NCBI GenBank assembly: GCA_052143655.1
Contig: JBKQSL010000054.1
Coordinates: forward strand, 1 to 13,840
DNA: 13,840 nt
Origin: CAVSUR01 sp052143655
Lineage (GTDB): Bacteria > Actinomycetota > Actinomycetes > Streptosporangiales > Streptosporangiaceae
Reading direction: 5' to 3'
In this document: one piece after another, positions 12,578 through 13,840 of the stretch
Numbering within the stretch: position 1 is the first letter of the stretch
How the letters are laid out: each line of letters starts with the position of its first letter
The notes under the pieces: model-generated
The model's database searches: none
The model's input: only the letters and a program-made list of their open reading frames with translations
Told to the model about the DNA's origin: nothing
Position numbers and translations under genes: made by a program

Positions 12578-13840
12578 ATGCCGAGGTCAGCGGTTGCAAA
12601 GGCACCGCGGCAGGACGACAAGGTCACCATGACGCACGTGGACCAGCTCATCCAGCGCGGCCGTGAGCAGGGCCAGCTGTCCCTGCCGGAGCTGCGCGCT
12701 GCGTTCGAGCAGGCGAGTGTCTCCGCTGCGCAGGCACGGTCCATCATCCGCGAGCTCACCGAGACCGGGGTGCAGCTGGGCAAGGAGCCCGCCGCCGCGG
12801 TCCGTCCGGCCGGCGCCCGGCGGGCGAGTGCCCGTACGGCGGGCACCGCCAGGGCGCCGCAGCCCGCAGCCGGCAACGCGGCCCCGGACGCTGCTGCCGT
12901 GACCGTCGCCGCCGGTGACAAGGCCGCGCCGGAGGCAGCCGAGTTCGCTGCCGAGGCGGCAACGCTGCTGCCCGACACCGCCGAGGTGGACCTGGACGAC
13001 CAGACCTCGGTCATGGGCGACTCGGTGCACACCTACCTCAAGTCCATCGGGCGGACCAGCCTGCTGAACGCCGAGGAAGAGGTCAACCTGGCCAAGCGGA
13101 TCGAGGCGGGCCTGTACGCCGAGCACAAGCTGGCGGCCGAGCCGGGGCTGCCGGATGACTACCGGGCGGACCTGGCGGCCGTGGCCCAGGACGGCCGCCG
13201 CGCCAAGGCGCACATGCTGGAGGCCAACCTGCGGCTGGTGGTCTCGGTGGCCAAGAAGTACAGCGACCGCGGCCTGTCCCTGCTGGACGTGGTCCAGGAG
13301 GGCAACCTGGGCCTGATCCGCGCGGTGGAGAAGTTCGACTACACCAAGGGCTACAAGTTCTCTACCTACGCGATGTGGTGGATCCGGCAGGCGATCCAGC
13401 GCGGGTTCGCCGACTCGGCCCGGACGATCCGGCTGCCGGTGCACGTGCTGGAGATGCTCAGCAAGCTGAGCCGGGTCGAGCGCGACATGCACCAGCGGCT
13501 GGGCCGCGAGCCCACTCCGGAGGAGCTGGCCGTCGAGCTGGACCGCACGCCGGACCAGATCGAGGAGCTGCTGCGCACCAGCCGCCAGCCGATCAGCCTG
13601 GACTCCACGATCGGCGAGGACGGCGAGACCAGCATCGGTGACCTCATCGAGGACGTGGACGCGCCGGAGGCATCGGAACTGGTCGACCGGCAGCTGATGG
13701 CCGACCAGCTGCGGCACGCGCTCGACGCGCTGACGCCGCGGGAGGCCACGATCATGGCGATGCGGTTCGGCCTGTATGACGGCAACCCGCACACGCTGGA
13801 CGAGATTGGCAAGGCGCTGGGCCTGACCAGGGAGCGCATC
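12578..13840 (+). CDS. Primary-type sigma-70 factor (RpoD/HrdB family), cut by right edge
   Basis: 421 codons, open to the window end. A region 1.1-like segment occupies about 18-65 (THVDQLIQRGREQGQLSLPEL). An Ala/Pro-rich linker follows to about 140. Region 1.2 begins near 146 (MGDSVHTYLKSIGRTSLLNAEEEV). Region 2 includes NLRLVVSVAKKYSDRG and GNLGLIRAVEKFDYTKG, then the -10-reading YKFSTYAMWWIRQAIQRGF from 259. Region 3 follows, and region 4 is cut inside the -35-reading helix (LDEIGKALGLTRERI). ATG 12578 has an excellent ribosome site, AAGGAAGG, 6 bases upstream. Region 1.1 suggests a group 1 (essential) factor. However, AMWW and IQRGFADSARTIRLPVHVLE replace the HrdB-typical ATWW and [20 protein letters not shown] and lean towards SigB-like group 2 factors. 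I therefore leave the symbol open. Confidence 0.9.
   Translation, partial: MPRSAVAKAPRQDDKVTMTHVDQLIQRGREQGQLSLPELRAAFEQASVSAAQARSIIRELTETGVQLGKEPAAAVRPAGARRASARTAGTARAPQPAAGNAAPDAAAVTVAAGDKAAPEAAEFAAEAATLLPDTAEVDLDDQTSVMGDSVHTYLKSIGRTSLLNAEEEVNLAKRIEAGLYAEHKLAAEPGLPDDYRADLAAVAQDGRRAKAHMLEANLRLVVSVAKKYSDRGLSLLDVVQEGNLGLIRAVEKFDYTKGYKFSTYAMWWIRQAIQRGFADSARTIRLPVHVLEMLSKLSRVERDMHQRLGREPTPEELAVELDRTPDQIEELLRTSRQPISLDSTIGEDGETSIGDLIEDVDAPEASELVDRQLMADQLRHALDALTPREATIMAMRFGLYDGNPHTLDEIGKALGLTRERI

Noticed and set aside
1..13840. Mobile element, attachment site, CRISPR array, tRNA or rRNA
   Set aside because: No transposase or integrase, no regularly spaced repeats, no cloverleaf and no ribosomal sequence was seen in either strand.

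Overview
The window is very GC-rich, uses GTG starts often and has many 4-base stop/start overlaps. Together with an HrdB/RpoD-type sigma factor, a DUF3040 membrane protein, a CYTH-CHAD protein, an Rv2578c-type gene start and mycobacterial-style SOS boxes, this points to a high-GC actinobacterium. It uses the classical o-succinylbenzoate route to menaquinone. Streptosporangiales-like is my guess, but the genus cannot be read from this sequence.

Left third (1-4590): the start of a lipoprotein gene runs off the left edge on the minus strand. It diverges from a PAPS-type sulfotransferase with an unusual Cys cluster. Next comes a translationally coupled pair, a CYTH-CHAD protein and a ParA/MinD-type ATPase. 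This pair is the best candidate for an unusual system, possibly positioning polyphosphate granules. A sulfur-trafficking pair follows: a thiosulfate sulfurtransferase (rhodanese) whose centre is missing, leaving 78 in-frame codons, and an intact SufE coupled to it.

Middle (4591-6888): an unrecognised 167-aa protein converges on a DUF3040 membrane protein. An SOS-type promoter with two LexA-like boxes drives only the first ~56 codons of an Rv2578c-family radical SAM gene before homology stops. A minus-strand cysteine dioxygenase follows. A perfect 12-bp inverted repeat lies between it and menF.

Right half (6889-13840): menaquinone genes in a convergent/divergent layout. menF (+) faces menD (-), which is coupled to menC (-), and menE (+) diverges from menC. 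Together they cover chorismate to isochorismate, SEPHCHC, OSB and OSB-CoA, with MenH absent here. The window ends inside a primary-type sigma-70 factor preceded by a candidate SigR/SigH-type (thiol-stress) promoter.

Two themes run through the window. Sulfur chemistry recurs (sulfotransferase, rhodanese remnant, SufE, cysteine dioxygenase). Five genes without a Shine-Dalgarno have a TAnnnT hexamer 6-8 bases before the start codon, the pattern expected of leaderless transcripts. I saw no tRNA, rRNA, insertion sequence, CRISPR array or origin.
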